Below are positions 1 to 7,750 of a DNA stretch of 32,937 nucleotides, piece after piece (position 1 is the first letter of the stretch; each line of letters begins with the position of its first letter). The DNA is from Saprospiraceae bacterium (lineage in GTDB: Bacteria; Bacteroidota; Bacteroidia; Chitinophagales; Saprospiraceae). A model generated the notes under the pieces. The model worked only from the letters and a program-made list of their open reading frames with translations, searched no databases and was not told the DNA's origin. Position numbers and translations under genes: made by a program. The stretch is taken from positions 1 through 32,937 of the forward strand of contig JAEUUS010000439.1 in the NCBI GenBank assembly GCA_016787545.1, read 5' to 3'.

Positions 1-510
1 ATATACTGGAACAAGCCTCGCGCCATCCGAACCCTGAAATACGTTACGGAACGCTACCAGATTTTTGATTTTCTGGAAGGTCTTGGCGGGTGGTTTGGGC
101 AGGCACACCCGTTCCACCAATACACCCAGGCCAATGCTTACGAGCGATTGCTTTCGTACGTGCAGCAGTATTACCCGGAGGATATCTACCTGCCGCAGCT
201 CATTGAACTTGATTATTGTACCCAGCAAAAATCCCGGCCCAAACTGCTGCTTTTACCCGAACTCAATCAGGACGAAAAAGTTGAGCTGATTGCCACGTTA
301 TACCCGGAAGCTTCTGCAAAAGCGCGTTTCTTGGCCTTTTCCATTAGCTTTGATCCGGAATTATTGGATCAGGAAAACCGCTTCGAGCCCGGCGATTTCC
401 AGGTACTGCTGATGTATGAAGGGCAGCGGGCGTGTGTGTGGAAGGCGCAAGATGTACCGGTGGGTTTTGCTGTCGTGTATCCCGAAATGGTATTCCGGGA
501 AGATGTTTGA
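1..510 (+). CDS. C-terminal part of a probable B12-binding radical SAM protein (DUF4080-type tail)
   Basis: The reading frame is open from base 1 and stops at 508-510, so only the last 169 residues are present and the start lies outside the window. The sequence (SPRAIRT-like opening, then LKYVTER, a run near 'LEGLGGWF', then 'IELDYC' followed by Lys/Pro-rich text) resembles the DUF4080 region that ends many Bacteroidota B12-binding-domain radical SAM proteins. The cobalamin and CX3CX2C domains that would prove this are not in view, so the family call rests on the tail alone. The last residues (PEMVFREDV) are encoded by a copy of the palindromic repeat described at 481-501, so the natural C-terminus may have been replaced or extended by repeat DNA. 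The alternative is an unrelated hypothetical protein. Confidence 0.55.
   Translation: MYWNKPRAIRTLKYVTERYQIFDFLEGLGGWFGQAHPFHQYTQANAYERLLSYVQQYYPEDIYLPQLIELDYCTQQKSRPKLLLLPELNQDEKVELIATLYPEASAKARFLAFSISFDPELLDQENRFEPGDFQVLLMYEGQRACVWKAQDVPVGFAVVYPEMVFREDV
481..501. repeat. Palindromic repeat copy 1, inside the end of a gene
   Basis: The sequence CCCGAAATGGTATTCCGGG is an imperfect palindrome and matches, with one mismatch, the reverse complement of the element at 9101-9122. It also matches the element at 30344-30365. It lies inside the last codons of the first gene and is followed by TTTGATGGG and then the 9-bp array. Confidence 0.75.
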
Positions 511-520
511 TGGGATTGAA

Positions 521-738
521 GAGTTTGAAGGGTTTGAAGGGTTTGAAGGGTTTGAAGGGTTTGAAGGGTTTGAGGGGTTTGAGGGGACGACCATGATTAT
601 TGAGGACGCTCGAATGGTTCTATCGGTTGACGTATGGGCGGATTTAGCCATCAACGTCTATATTTTTGATTTGCTCAAACTCTTCAAACCCTTCAAACCC
701 TTCAAACTCTTCAAACTCTTCAAACCCCTCAAGCCCCG
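521..738. repeat. Inverted 9-bp tandem array (site A)
   Basis: The left arm (about 521-586) is roughly seven copies of GGTTTGAAG. The right arm (about 674-738) is about seven copies of the complement CTTCAAACC. They are separated by about 87 bases with no evident gene. The arms can pair over some 60 bases, giving a very long hairpin between two genes on the same strand. The 9-bp period keeps all frames open and produces meaningless FEG or SNP peptide repeats, which are not genes. The stretch from 511 to 815 otherwise holds only a possible -7 element near 786. Confidence 0.85.
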
Positions 739-785
739 TCTTCACTCATGTCGTTCAACTGTACTACAACACGAGCGGAAAGCCC

Positions 786-793
786 TACTTTTG
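786..793 (+). promoter_or_regulatory. Possible -7 promoter element for the cyclophilin lipoprotein gene
   Basis: TACTTTTG fits the Bacteroidota -7 consensus TAnnTTTG and lies 22 bases before the ATG at 816. No TTG is seen at the right spacing upstream, so the call is weak. Confidence 0.25.
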
Positions 794-815
794 TCTTTTC
801 AAGTATACATCACCC

Positions 816-2903
816 ATGCAACTCAGGATGCAACCTCTTTTGATCCTTTTACGCAAGCCACACCTTGCCTTTTTTCCCATTACTTTTTTGCTCTTTATTG
901 TTGCTTGTCAGCCTCCTGAATTCAACGAGAAAAAAGAGCCTGAATTGGGTAAGGTAAACCTCGATTTGCGCAACAGGAAGGTGCAAATGCTGTACAATTT
1001 GCGGGATCACCGCAAAACCGACAGTCTGATCCTGTTTCTGAAGGACCGGGATGTAACGCTGCGTTATCTGGCGGCCCTTTCCTTTGCTTCGGTGAAAGAT
1101 ACCAATGCCATTTCTGCACTGGTGCCCTTGTTGCAGGATCCTGTGGAAGACATCCGTATTGCCGCAGCTTTTTCCCTGGGTCAGATCGGTTCAGCAAAGA
1201 GTGAACAGCACCTGATTGATGCCTTCATTGCAGAAGATTCTCTTTCTCAGCACCAACAGTTCAATGCCACTATACTGGAAGCTGTGGGTAAATGTGGTAC
1301 GCGCAAAAGCCTTAAAAATATTGCTGCTATCAGCACTTATCAGAGTTCTGATACGCTCTTGTTGTTAGGGCAATGCAGGGCCATTCTCCACTTTGCCCTG
1401 CGGGATTCGGCAGTCATTGAACCTGCCGCCACCCAACGTATGGTGGATTATCTGGGCGATGAAAAAATTCCCGCAGCTGCACGATTGGTAGCAGCCTATT
1501 ATCTTGATCGCGCCAAGGGTGTGAAACCCGACAGTGCACAGGCCGTTACCCTTGGACTCGGGTTTGTTCGTGCCATCAATGCTCCGGAGGTGCGCGCACA
1601 AATCGCGCTTGCCCTGGGCAAATCTGCTACAGAACCGGCATTCGGCATGTTGTCAAAAGTAATCAAAACGGAACAAGACTGGCGGGTAAAATGTGAATTG
1701 ATTAAAGCCATGGGCGCTTTTTCGTACGATACTGCACGGGTACTGGTAGCCGAACGCTTGTACGATCCTAACCCGCATGTCTCCCGTTCTGCGGCAGAAT
1801 TCTTTGTACAAAACGGCAAACCTCAGGATGGTGAATGGTACTGGCGTATGGCGCGTGATAATGCCAACTGGCCCATGCCTGTGCAAATTGCCCTGTACCG
1901 TGCCGCCAACAAAAACCTCTCCTTTCGTGGCGACTCTACTGCTAAGGCGGATGTCAACTGGCGACTGAAACAAATGTATCAGCAGGCCAAAAATCCTTAC
2001 GACCGGGGCGCTTGTCTACTGGCGCTTGCGGAGCATGGCTGGAACTACTCCTGGATACACCAATATGGGTTCAATGACCCTGCGCCGACAGTAAAAATGG
2101 CTGCAACGGAGGCCCTGGTCAATATTATGAAACGGCCTGACTTCTGGGCACATTTCGGAGAAGGCGGCAAAGGCGTTCGTCGTACCTTGTACAACTACAC
2201 CAGAGAAATAATAGCTGGTGGCGATCCTGGTATGATGCTGTCCGTTGCTCCTGCATTTTCCAAAGGTAACCCTTTGAATTTCAGGGATATACGAGACTCT
2301 ACCCGACTCAATGATTTCCGGGAGTCATTGAATAAACTAAAGATGCCACGGGATTTTGAAGCCATTGTTGAAATGCAAAAAGTAGTGGCTTATCTGGAGG
2401 GGCAACCTGCACCACCGATGCCTGTAATTCCGTTCAACCATGCCATTGATTGGGGACGTCTGCAGGTAGTTGGATCGGCAACAGAAGTGACTATTCAAAC
2501 CGCCAAGGGCAATATTGTGCTGGAACTCTGGCCGCAATGGGCGCCTGGCTCAGTGGCCAATTTTATTGAACTGGCCAGCAGCAATTTTTACAATGGCAAA
2601 CCATTCCATCGGGTGGTGCCCAATCATGTAATTCAAAGCGGGTGCCCTCGTGGCGACGGATCCGGATCACTGGATTATTCCCTGCGAACTGAAATTGGCC
2701 TGGCCTGGTACGACCAGTCTGGTTTACTGGGAATGGCATCTTCCGGGTTCGACACTGAAGGCACACAGTTTTTTATCACTCATGGCGCCCGAGTACATCT
2801 CAGCGGCAAATACACCATTTTCGGCCGGGTAAAATCCGGCATGGAAGTAGTGGACCAAATCCAACAAGGGGATGTCATGGATAAGGTAACCGTCAAATAC
2901 TAA
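816..2903 (+). CDS. HEAT-repeat lipoprotein with C-terminal cyclophilin-type peptidyl-prolyl isomerase domain
   Basis: This encodes a predicted envelope-anchored prolyl isomerase of 695 residues. The ATG at 816 is preferred because it opens a signal sequence ending in the lipobox-like IVAC (Cys about residue 31); an ATG at 828 in the same frame is equally compatible. The frame extends further upstream only through repeat DNA. Residues about 60-500 are helical HEAT-like repeats (for example the stretch with LRYLAALSFASV and IRIAAAFSLGQIG), probably a protein-binding scaffold. Residues about 555-695 are a cyclophilin domain: it has FHRVVP near residue 597 (the catalytic Arg of cyclophilins), IQSGCPRGDG, GTQFFITHG and SGKYTIFGRV. 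The usual LDGKH is LSGKY here. It is probably involved in folding or assembly of exported proteins, with no specific client evident. Its 3' end converges on the next gene across repeat site B. Confidence 0.88.
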   Translation: MQLRMQPLLILLRKPHLAFFPITFLLFIVACQPPEFNEKKEPELGKVNLDLRNRKVQMLYNLRDHRKTDSLILFLKDRDVTLRYLAALSFASVKDTNAISALVPLLQDPVEDIRIAAAFSLGQIGSAKSEQHLIDAFIAEDSLSQHQQFNATILEAVGKCGTRKSLKNIAAISTYQSSDTLLLLGQCRAILHFALRDSAVIEPAATQRMVDYLGDEKIPAAARLVAAYYLDRAKGVKPDSAQAVTLGLGFVRAINAPEVRAQIALALGKSATEPAFGMLSKVIKTEQDWRVKCELIKAMGAFSYDTARVLVAERLYDPNPHVSRSAAEFFVQNGKPQDGEWYWRMARDNANWPMPVQIALYRAANKNLSFRGDSTAKADVNWRLKQMYQQAKNPYDRGACLLALAEHGWNYSWIHQYGFNDPAPTVKMAATEALVNIMKRPDFWAHFGEGGKGVRRTLYNYTREIIAGGDPGMMLSVAPAFSKGNPLNFRDIRDSTRLNDFRESLNKLKMPRDFEAIVEMQKVVAYLEGQPAPPMPVIPFNHAIDWGRLQVVGSATEVTIQTAKGNIVLELWPQWAPGSVANFIELASSNFYNGKPFHRVVPNHVIQSGCPRGDGSGSLDYSLRTEIGLAWYDQSGLLGMASSGFDTEGTQFFITHGARVHLSGKYTIFGRVKSGMEVVDQIQQGDVMDKVTVKY

Positions 2904-2907
2904 TTTG

Positions 2908-3135
2908 GAAGGCACAACGTGGGGGGAAGGCACAAAGGCGCTAATACACGAAGACACGAAGGCGCAAAGACACGAAGGCGCAAAGTTTAGGTTGGCCTTC
3001 GGCCAATTAGATTGTTTTATGAAAGTGCCTCTGTGTCTCCCCGCCTTTGCGGTAAAATTAAAAAAGCGACTTATTAGACAGCCTCTTCGCGTCTTTGTGC
3101 CTTCGTGCCTTCGTGGTCCAATCCCTTCGTGCCTT
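2908..3135. repeat. Inverted composite tandem array at a convergent junction (site B)
   Basis: The left part (2908-2988) consists of degenerate 9-12 bp units such as CACGAAGGCGCAAAG. The right part (about 3086-3135) carries the complementary units (CTTTGTGCCTTCGTGCC). Between them lie a short palindrome (GGCCTTCGGCC near 2994-3004) and a module with TGCCTCTGTGTCTCC and CCGCCTTTGCGGTAAAA at about 3025-3058. That module is shared with sites C and E. The block fills the whole gap between the 3' ends of the cyclophilin gene and the amidinohydrolase gene and could act as a two-way terminator. Confidence 0.8.
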
Positions 3136-3143
3136 TATGCAAC

Positions 3144-4079
3144 TTAGTGCCTTTCAAACGGAAGGAAGATCTCTGCCATCATGCAGCGTGCGGAGCCACC
3201 GCCGTAGGTTTCGATGGTGTTGATGGGCGCGTGGAGCAATTTGGTGTGACTTTCCAGTTTTTGTACCTGTGCGGTTGTGAGTGCCTGAAAAGCGGTGCTA
3301 GACATTACCAAAATGGTTTGTCCTGAGGTATTGCGCACCTGAAGCATGTTGCCGGCAAAGGAGTTCATTTGTTCCAGGGTGATATCAACAATCTCCTTGT
3401 TGGTTTCCCGGAATTTTTCTTCCAACATGCGCCGCTCCGTGGCATCGCGCACAGAATCCAAACAGATTACCACAAATGTTTCGCCAAGGGCCATCATCAC
3501 ATTGGTGTGGTACACATCCTGGCCATGGGCGTCAACCGAATGGAAAACCACTTTTTGATAGCCAAGGTGTTGACAGAGCTCTTCCAACAGGTTCGCGTCT
3601 GTGCGCGGGCTCAGGCATGCGTATGCTAGGCGGTGCTGGTGATCAAAAATGATACTTCCGGTGCCTTCCAAAAAGGTATTGGTGGCTTCATGGGTTTCCA
3701 GGCAAACACGTTTATTGGAATGATACCCTTGTTCCAGAACGGTTTCGATAACGGCATCGCTGCGTTCGAGTCGACGGGTGGGGGCAAACATGGGGTAGGT
3801 AACCATGAATCCTTCCTGGTGAAATGTTACCCAGTTATTGGGGAAAACCGCATCGGGTTTTACAGGTTCGGCGGAATCCTGAGCCACGATAACATCAACA
3901 CCTGCAGCCCGTAGTTGAGCTACAAATCCGTCAAATTCCTGCATGGCACGTTCCCGCATTTCTGCAGGAGTGAGTTTGCCATCCCTGCTTTGGAAAGCAT
4001 TGTTGGCAGCTGTTTCCTCATTAAAAGCAAAATTGGCCGGGCGGACCATCAGGATATGTGGTGTGGTTTGCTGACGCAT
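3144..4079 (-). CDS. ctlX: Arginine deiminase-related amidinohydrolase, CtlX type
   Basis: This encodes 311 residues with the guanidino-group-modifying (amidinotransferase/dimethylarginine dimethylaminohydrolase) fold. The ATG at 4079 gives MRQQTTPHILMVRPANFAFN, where the VRPxxFxxN opening is typical of the FN0238/CtlX family. An upstream in-frame ATG at 4211 would add a low-complexity Gln/Arg/Ser-rich leader and is rejected. Visible landmarks are AVFPNNW (substrate loop), the catalytic His in HTNVMMALG (about residue 190) and the nucleophilic Cys in SARCMMAEIF (about residue 299). CtlX is associated with citrulline utilisation, presumably hydrolysing the citrulline ureido group. No arginine or citrulline pathway genes are nearby, so the physiological substrate is inferred from family only. 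A TAACTTTG at 4209-4216 on the minus strand may be its -7 element. Confidence 0.85.
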   Translation of the reverse strand: MRQQTTPHILMVRPANFAFNEETAANNAFQSRDGKLTPAEMRERAMQEFDGFVAQLRAAGVDVIVAQDSAEPVKPDAVFPNNWVTFHQEGFMVTYPMFAPTRRLERSDAVIETVLEQGYHSNKRVCLETHEATNTFLEGTGSIIFDHQHRLAYACLSPRTDANLLEELCQHLGYQKVVFHSVDAHGQDVYHTNVMMALGETFVVICLDSVRDATERRMLEEKFRETNKEIVDITLEQMNSFAGNMLQVRNTSGQTILVMSSTAFQALTTAQVQKLESHTKLLHAPINTIETYGGGSARCMMAEIFLPFERH

Positions 4080-4315
4080 ATTTGAGTTTAGAAGTGTTGG
4101 AGTGTGCGAGTTTTGGCGTTGACGTTGCTTTCGGGATTGTTGCAAAGATTTTTGGAAAGAAGATTTTTGACGAAAAAAAATGCTTTGATCAAATGATATT
4201 TGCGCGTGCAAAGTTATTATAAACTCGGCTGATGGCCTATGCTTGACGGCCTTTGGTTGTGATTAACGCTAACTCGCACACTTGCTAGCTCCCATACTCA
4301 AACACTCGGCCCCCT

Positions 4316-5443
4316 TTGAAGCGCTATTGCCGAAATTGTTACCATCCGCTTTCGTATAAAGCTAAATTCTGCGCTCAATGCGGGCAAAAGGATACGGATG
4401 GTCGTGTGGGTATGAAAAGTTTGTTTAGCAGGTTGTGGAATAACACTTTTCATCTGGAAGGGAAGTTTATTCGAACTGCCTGGCAGTTGTTTATTCCAGG
4501 GAAGGTTACTCAGGAGTTTTTCAAGGGTAAACAGGATCGTTACCCTCACCCGATTCGGTTGTTTGCTATTGTGATGTTTCTGTTTCTGTTCATGGTGAAC
4601 GCTATGTTGAAAGACGTTGAAAATGGCGGTGACGGGGAGTTTTTTAATTATCAAAAATCTGTGGAAACAGAAACCGGAGATACTATTGTTGCAGACGAAT
4701 CGGTGTCGGATTATGAGCGGATGAAATTTGAGGCAGCCAGATACGATATGATTCAGGATTATAAGAAATTGCCTGAAAATCAGCGAACTGCAGAAGCAAC
4801 CCGAGCTCTTGACACCCTAATCCGATCCTTCGCACATCGGCATAAAATGTCGGCAGAACCGCTGGATTCTTTGCTAGATAATCCCCCGGATACCGTTGGC
4901 ATGGGTATTAATTTGTTTGGGGGAAAGGGTAAAACGGAAATTGCGGTTATGGATCTGGTTCGTTATGAACCAGAAGAGATTATCCGTCGCTATAAATTGG
5001 ATAATTGGGTGCAGCGTACCCTTGTACGACAAGGTATTAAATCCTACAAAACACCAGAGGCTTTTATTCACGCGGCTGTGGGTAGCTTGACCTGGGCTAT
5101 TCTGGCACTGGTGGCTATCATGTCGTTTGTGTTGGGGCTACTATATATTCGACAAAGCCGATACTACGTAGAGCATTTTATCTATTTGCTTCATTTTCAT
5201 ACTGGGGCCATGCTCTTGCTGTTAATAGCAACAATTGGCGAACAGCTAAATCTATGGGGCGATGAAATGGTTGGATTTGCCGCTTTTTTGCCCTTTCCTG
5301 GTATGTATATTGGAATGCTTAGATACTATAATCAAGGTTGGTTCAAAACGCTGATAAAGTTCTGGCTCTATTCATTTTGTTATTTGATCGCCTTTGTGCT
5401 GTTATTTGTACTTGGTATGATCGTGGTGTTCGCCTTCTATTGA
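4316..5443 (+). CDS. DUF3667 zinc-ribbon membrane protein
   Basis: This encodes 375 residues of unknown function. It opens MKRYCRNCYHPL and continues with FCAQCGQ, so two CxxC pairs form a zinc ribbon at residues about 5-23. This is followed by a linker typical of DUF3667 (LFIPGKVTQEFFKGKQDRY, then HPIRLF). About five hydrophobic segments follow: residues about 78-98, and four between about 250 and 375, including the family-like EHFIYLLHFHTGAMLLLL. The start is a TTG at 4316; no ATG or GTG occurs between it and the upstream stop at 4286, and the zinc ribbon demands a start here. The motif ACTCAAACACTC just upstream (4296-4307) recurs in the array at 20832-20910. The gene stands alone, divergent from the amidinohydrolase and convergent with the helicase. 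Confidence 0.8.
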   Translation: MKRYCRNCYHPLSYKAKFCAQCGQKDTDGRVGMKSLFSRLWNNTFHLEGKFIRTAWQLFIPGKVTQEFFKGKQDRYPHPIRLFAIVMFLFLFMVNAMLKDVENGGDGEFFNYQKSVETETGDTIVADESVSDYERMKFEAARYDMIQDYKKLPENQRTAEATRALDTLIRSFAHRHKMSAEPLDSLLDNPPDTVGMGINLFGGKGKTEIAVMDLVRYEPEEIIRRYKLDNWVQRTLVRQGIKSYKTPEAFIHAAVGSLTWAILALVAIMSFVLGLLYIRQSRYYVEHFIYLLHFHTGAMLLLLIATIGEQLNLWGDEMVGFAAFLPFPGMYIGMLRYYNQGWFKTLIKFWLYSFCYLIAFVLLFVLGMIVVFAFY

Positions 5444-5447
5444 ATTC

Positions 5448-5607
5448 AAGGCGTAAAGAACATTAAGGCACTAAGGCGCGAAGACGCGAAGGGGGCAAAT
5501 GTTATTTTATACCGCAGAGACGGAGAGACGCAGAGGCACTTAAACTGAGAGTCTCACTCCAAGTAAGACTCTCAGTTTAAGTGCCTCTCCGCCTCTGCGG
5601 TATAAAA
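5448..5607. repeat. Long hairpin repeat at a convergent junction (site C)
   Basis: An opening run of AAGGCGCGAAG-like units (5448-5497) is followed by a strong inverted repeat. Bases 5532-5554 are perfectly complementary to 5566-5588 (23 bp) around an 11-base loop. An outer arm, TTTTATACCGCAGAG (5505-5519), pairs with 5593-5607. Intervening units resemble CAGAGACGGAGAGACG. The block lies between the stop codons of the DUF3667 and helicase genes and could serve as a bidirectional terminator, although no clear U-tract follows. Confidence 0.88.
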
Positions 5608-5647
5608 ATGCGACTTTTCAAACTAACGCTAATCTTGCGCCTTTCCT

Positions 5648-7354
5648 TTACCACTTGCCTTTTTTTCCTCCCTTTTTAGGCTTTCTATCCCATTTTTCAA
5701 ATACACGTTCATCCCGATCCCGACGAGGACTACGGTCGCGCTGGGAGGCATCGTCCACCCGGATGGCACGGCCGTTAAGGGTAAATTCCGGTAGCCCCTG
5801 ACGAACCACGCCTACATAGGCGGCGTCCAGATCAAAATGCAGGTGAGTGCGGCTCACATCGATCTGACCAATGGCGCGGCTGGGCACCCCGAATGAACGA
5901 TCCAGAAGTTTGAGGAAATCTTTTTTCGTAACGCCATCCATTTCACCAACGCTCACAAAGAGTCGAACCATGGAGCCTGCAGGCGCTGCAGCAAAAGTAG
6001 CCTTGGCTCCGCGTTTGTCGCCTTTAGGATAAATGTTGATATCCGCCGCATTGCGGTAATAAGACAGGAAGCGATTGAATTCCACACTGGCAAATCGTTT
6101 GATCAACTCTTCTTTACTCAGATCTTTCAATTCTTCCTGAATCCGCTCCATATACGGTTCAATATCTGCATGGTGGACCTCCTGTTCGTGGATGCCTTTG
6201 ATGATATTGAATAGTTGTGCCTCGCAGACTTCCATGCCTGTTGGCAACATTTTTTTCACAACAGGCGCTTTGGTTTTGCGCTCAATCATGCGGATTTTTT
6301 CTTCGTATTTGGGCGTAACGATGATGATACTTACGCCTGTACGCCCGGCACGACCTGTACGACCTGAGCGGTGGGTGTACACCTCAATTTCGTCCGGCAA
6401 GCCATAGTTAATTACATGGGTAATATTGCTCACATCAAGTCCACGGGCAGCTACGTCGGTTGCAACCAGTAATTGCAGGTTGTTTTCGCGGAAACGTTGC
6501 ATTACCCGATCACGATCATCCTGCGCCAGATCGCCGTGCAAGGCATCTGAATTATAACCATCGCGGATCATTTGCTCGGCTACTTCCTTGGTTTCATTTT
6601 TGGTGCGACAAAAAATAATGGCATAAATGCCGGGCAGGGCGTCTACCACGCGCTTTAATGCATTGTAGCGATCGTCGGCGCGACACACATAATAGATGTG
6701 TTCAATGTTTTCGTTGGTTTGTGTACGCCCGGAAACAGTGAGTTCTTTCGGGTTATCCATATAATCCGCTGCAATAGCCCGGACTTCCCGGGGCATCGTT
6801 GCGGAAAACAACCAAATAGACTCACGATCTGACGCTTCTGAGAGGATGAAATCAATGGCCTCCTTAAAGCCCATGTTAAGCATTTCATCGGCTTCATCCA
6901 GAACCACGCGTCGTACACTCTCGAGTTTGACGGCTTTCCGGGTAATGAGGTCCATCAAGCGGCCCGGAGTAGCCACAACAATTTGAGCGCCTGCTTTGAT
7001 CTGACGGATTTGTGTTTCGATACTGGCGCCGCCATAAACGGCCACTACTTTGTACTGGTGGGCGAATTCTGAGTATTTTTCTAAATCACTGGCAACCTGC
7101 ACGCACAATTCGCGGGTAGGGCACATGATGAGTGCCTGGATGCTCCGTTCCTTAGGTTCAATACGTTGAAGCAGTGGAAGTCCGAAAGCAGCAGTTTTGC
7201 CGGTTCCGGTTTGCGCCAGGGCAATGAGGTCGTGGTCTCCTTCGAGCGCCACGGGAATAACCATTTCCTGTACAGGTGTTGGGATTTCAAACCCCATAGA
7301 GGTAATACCCTGCAGGAGGTCGTCGGCAATGCCGAGATCTTTAAATGCTGACAT
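5648..7354 (-). CDS. deaD: DEAD-box ATP-dependent RNA helicase with DbpA-type RNA-binding domain
   Basis: This encodes 568 residues and unwinds structured RNA at the expense of ATP; roles in ribosome assembly and cold adaptation are known for the CsdA/DeaD group. Helicase motifs appear in order: a Q motif around GFEIPTPVQ (residues 21-29), Walker A AQTGTGKT (47-54), PTREL, DEADEML (about 153), SAT (about 185), then ARGLDVSN and HRSGRTGRAGR in the second RecA domain. A linker leads to a DbpA/CsdA-like RNA-binding domain (about 465-540, from VRLFVSVGEMDG to IRVDDA) and a basic tail ending KPKKGGKKGKW. The ATG at 7354 matches the family start. A leader of about 155 nt with a stem-forming inverted repeat lies upstream, which would fit post-transcriptional control. 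The symbol is by family; csdA would be equally apt. Confidence 0.92.
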   Translation of the reverse strand: MSAFKDLGIADDLLQGITSMGFEIPTPVQEMVIPVALEGDHDLIALAQTGTGKTAAFGLPLLQRIEPKERSIQALIMCPTRELCVQVASDLEKYSEFAHQYKVVAVYGGASIETQIRQIKAGAQIVVATPGRLMDLITRKAVKLESVRRVVLDEADEMLNMGFKEAIDFILSEASDRESIWLFSATMPREVRAIAADYMDNPKELTVSGRTQTNENIEHIYYVCRADDRYNALKRVVDALPGIYAIIFCRTKNETKEVAEQMIRDGYNSDALHGDLAQDDRDRVMQRFRENNLQLLVATDVAARGLDVSNITHVINYGLPDEIEVYTHRSGRTGRAGRTGVSIIIVTPKYEEKIRMIERKTKAPVVKKMLPTGMEVCEAQLFNIIKGIHEQEVHHADIEPYMERIQEELKDLSKEELIKRFASVEFNRFLSYYRNAADINIYPKGDKRGAKATFAAAPAGSMVRLFVSVGEMDGVTKKDFLKLLDRSFGVPSRAIGQIDVSRTHLHFDLDAAYVGVVRQGLPEFTLNGRAIRVDDASQRDRSPRRDRDERVFEKWDRKPKKGGKKGKW

Positions 7355-7457
7355 GTTAGCGGTACGTTAGCGCATGGGATCCGTTCACGTTGATCGCTTT
7401 TCCCTTGCATAACGAAAGCTAACGTCAACACTACCCAAGCATGAAATAATGAATTTA

Positions 7458-7512
7458 CTCCGGATCAAACCCGAACAAGCCAAAGCCCATCACTACAGTC
7501 CTACATCCGGAG
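7458..7512 (-). promoter_or_regulatory. Inverted repeat in the helicase leader
   Basis: CTCCGGAT at 7458-7465 and ATCCGGAG at 7505-7512 are exact inverted copies separated by 39 bases. If transcription starts just after the -7 element at 7518-7525, this stem would sit at the very 5' end of the helicase mRNA. Long structured leaders are known for cold-inducible helicase mRNAs; that role here is inference. Confidence 0.4.
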
Positions 7513-7517
7513 GGCCG

Positions 7518-7525
7518 CAAAGATA
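7518..7525 (-). promoter_or_regulatory. Candidate -7 promoter element of the helicase gene
   Basis: Read on the minus strand this is TATCTTTG, an exact TAnnTTTG match. No TTG is found at the best upstream spacing. It would give a leader of roughly 155 nt before the ATG at 7354. Confidence 0.4.
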
Positions 7526-7645
7526 CGAATTTTCTTTTGAATTTTTTCTGTAATGTTTATTTTGTTTTGCAATCAATAACAAAACCACCAGCCAATCTAA
7601 TGAATATTTCGTGCCACCGACTATGAAGCAGTCGAACTTCAATAA

Positions 7646-7686
7646 CAAGAGCCGCATAAAACCGAATACCGGCCCTGCGACTCTTG
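7646..7686. other. Hairpin between the phosphatase and helicase genes
   Basis: CAAGAGCCGCA (7646-7656) pairs with TGCGACTCTTG (7676-7686) with one mismatch around a 19-base loop. It lies after the PhoD-type gene and before the helicase promoter on the minus strand, so it may end the phosphatase transcript, but the following bases are only weakly T-rich. Nothing else is recognised between 7526 and 7750. Confidence 0.35.
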
Positions 7687-7750
7687 AAAAAAAGAAAGCA
7701 AGGTAAGGATTTTTGGGTTATGATGGACTTTAAAGGTAAAGGCCTGAATA

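Noticed and set aside
666..815. Upstream extension of the cyclophilin lipoprotein
   Set aside because: It reads through the CTTCAAACC array and would bury the lipoprotein signal sequence inside the protein.
361..919. Open frames encoding repeated FEG or SNP peptides
   Set aside because: They are translations of the 9-bp array, whose length is a multiple of three and so keeps frames open; no gene-like sequence lies beyond the array.
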